Positions 6,383-6,995 of a stretch of 6,995 nucleotides of DNA are shown in pieces. The DNA lies in the NCBI GenBank assembly GCA_029243445.1, contig JAQWSA010000004.1, positions 1 to 6,995 on the forward strand, given 5' to 3'. Each line of letters opens with the position of its first letter. Positions within the stretch are counted from its first letter, which is position 1. The notes under the pieces are model-generated. The model saw only the letters and a program-made list of their open reading frames with translations, searched no databases and was not told the origin of the DNA. A program made the position numbers and the translations under genes. This DNA is from Alphaproteobacteria bacterium. Its GTDB lineage: Bacteria > Pseudomonadota > Alphaproteobacteria > UBA6615.

Positions 6383-6909
6383 TGACAGCAATTAAACCAT
6401 TGGATATTAATGATATTACAGATCCAGAGCTAAAAGAGCTCGTGGAAAAATGCGAGGCATTAGGGGTTCCAGGTGGTGAATTCCCACGTATAGTAGCGAG
6501 AATGCCGGAACAAGCGAAAGCACTGCTACGGGTAATGCTTCTGAATTTTAACGAAGGTAATGTAGACCATCGATTGAAAGAAATCATCCGTGTTCAATTA
6601 GCCCGATACGTTGAAGAGCCTTACAATTCAGATCTACGCTCTTTAAAGGCAAAAGATATGGGGCTGACCGAGGAGATGATTGATGCTGGCTCAGGTGATT
6701 ACGAAGATTCAGAACTTTTTACAGAATCTGAGAAGGTAGCACTTCGCTATGCTGATCAAATGTTTCTGGATTCGAGTAAAGTAGATAAAGAACTCTATGA
6801 TGAGTTAAAGAAACATTATACCGAAGCGCAAGTTATGGAACTTGGGGCGTTTATAGCATTATTTCACGGAGCGCATATTGCTATGCGATCTTTTGGAAGC
6901 TCCCAATAA
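6382..6909 (+). CDS. AhpD/carboxymuconolactone decarboxylase-fold paralogue lacking the CxxC/CxxU residues
   Basis: A 175-residue protein clearly related to the preceding selenoprotein. The block GNVDHRLKEIIRVQLAR (59-75) matches GSIDHKLKEIIRVSMSR of the neighbour, followed by AKDMGLTEEMIDAG (90-103) against AKREGLTEDLIDDG, and a similar last helix (ELGAFIALFHGAH). The conserved glutamate is kept (E67), but in the gap-free alignment E79 stands where the neighbour has C80 and N82 where it has Sec83. Its only cysteine (C24) is far from the site. It is therefore unlikely to do AhpD-type thiol chemistry and may be a structural or regulatory partner, since AhpD-fold proteins assemble as oligomers. 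Its ATG shares one base with the upstream stop (TAATG, 6380-6384), so translation is probably coupled to successful readthrough and termination of the selenoprotein. A purpose of its own on an unknown substrate remains possible. Confidence 0.88.
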   Translation: MTAIKPLDINDITDPELKELVEKCEALGVPGGEFPRIVARMPEQAKALLRVMLLNFNEGNVDHRLKEIIRVQLARYVEEPYNSDLRSLKAKDMGLTEEMIDAGSGDYEDSELFTESEKVALRYADQMFLDSSKVDKELYDELKKHYTEAQVMELGAFIALFHGAHIAMRSFGSSQ

Positions 6910-6947
6910 AACTGTTTAGTATTTAAAATTTTATAAAGATACATTTT

Positions 6948-6980
6948 AAAGCTGTCGGGGAAGTATCCGATGGCTTTTTT
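6948..6980 (+). terminator. Rho-independent terminator of the thioredoxin-AhpD unit
   Basis: An 11-bp stem pairs AAAGCTGTCGG (6948-6958) with CCGATGGCTTT (6967-6977), with two adjacent G-T pairs in the middle and an 8-nt loop, followed by a T run to 6980. It lies 38 nt after the stop of the last AhpD-like gene and closes the trx-AhpD-AhpD unit. No comparable hairpin lies between those three genes, which supports a single transcript. Confidence 0.88.
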
Positions 6981-6995
6981 ATTAATATTTTCTTT

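Noticed and set aside
6285..6587. 100-codon open frame on the minus strand
   Set aside because: It is antisense to the junction of the two AhpD-like genes; nothing recognisable in the product.

Overview
The window is AT-rich bacterial DNA, densely packed with short intergenic gaps. Several glutathione-linked enzymes (a YfcG-like GST, a kappa-GST/HCCA-isomerase relative, a VOC protein) point to a proteobacterium. A UGA that appears to encode selenocysteine implies a host with the SelA/B/C/D machinery, none of which lies in the window. Free-living marine proteobacteria fit this picture, but no finer placement is supported.

Layout from left to right. Positions 1-120 hold the 3' end of an OsmC-like gene. 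A CzcO-type FAD/NAD(P)-dependent oxidoreductase follows on the same strand (156-1364). Convergent to it is an HCCA-isomerase/DsbA-like protein (1448-2089, minus). Divergent from that one, a YfcG-like glutathione S-transferase and a VOC (glyoxalase-fold) protein form a two-gene unit with an ATGA overlap (2171-3333, plus). Convergent to this pair is a large IlvD/Edd-family sugar-acid dehydratase (3443-5266, minus). It is divergent from a three-gene unit that closes the window: a small thioredoxin (5394-5720), an AhpD/carboxymuconolactone-decarboxylase-fold protein (5759-6382) and a second AhpD-like protein (6382-6909). A strong intrinsic terminator follows (6948-6980).

The main result is in that last unit. 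The first AhpD-like gene looks broken: an open frame of 82 codons, then TGA, then 124 more open codons in the same frame. The TGA falls exactly where the second cysteine of the AhpD CxxC motif belongs (C80-S-Y-TGA83), and 20 nt after it sits a 7-bp GC-containing hairpin with a GGC apical loop, as expected of a bacterial SECIS element. I therefore read 5759-6382 as one 207-residue selenoprotein with a CxxU redox centre. Its downstream neighbour overlaps it by one base, is clearly related in sequence, and has lost both redox residues (E79 and N82 stand in for C and U). Thioredoxin, selenocysteine AhpD and Cys-less AhpD together suggest a small thiol/selenol redox or peroxide-handling module with one catalytic and one non-catalytic AhpD subunit. 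That partnership is inference.

The remaining genes are ordinary accessory metabolism: glutathione-dependent detoxification or aromatic-type chemistry in the middle, and sugar-acid catabolism by the dehydratase.
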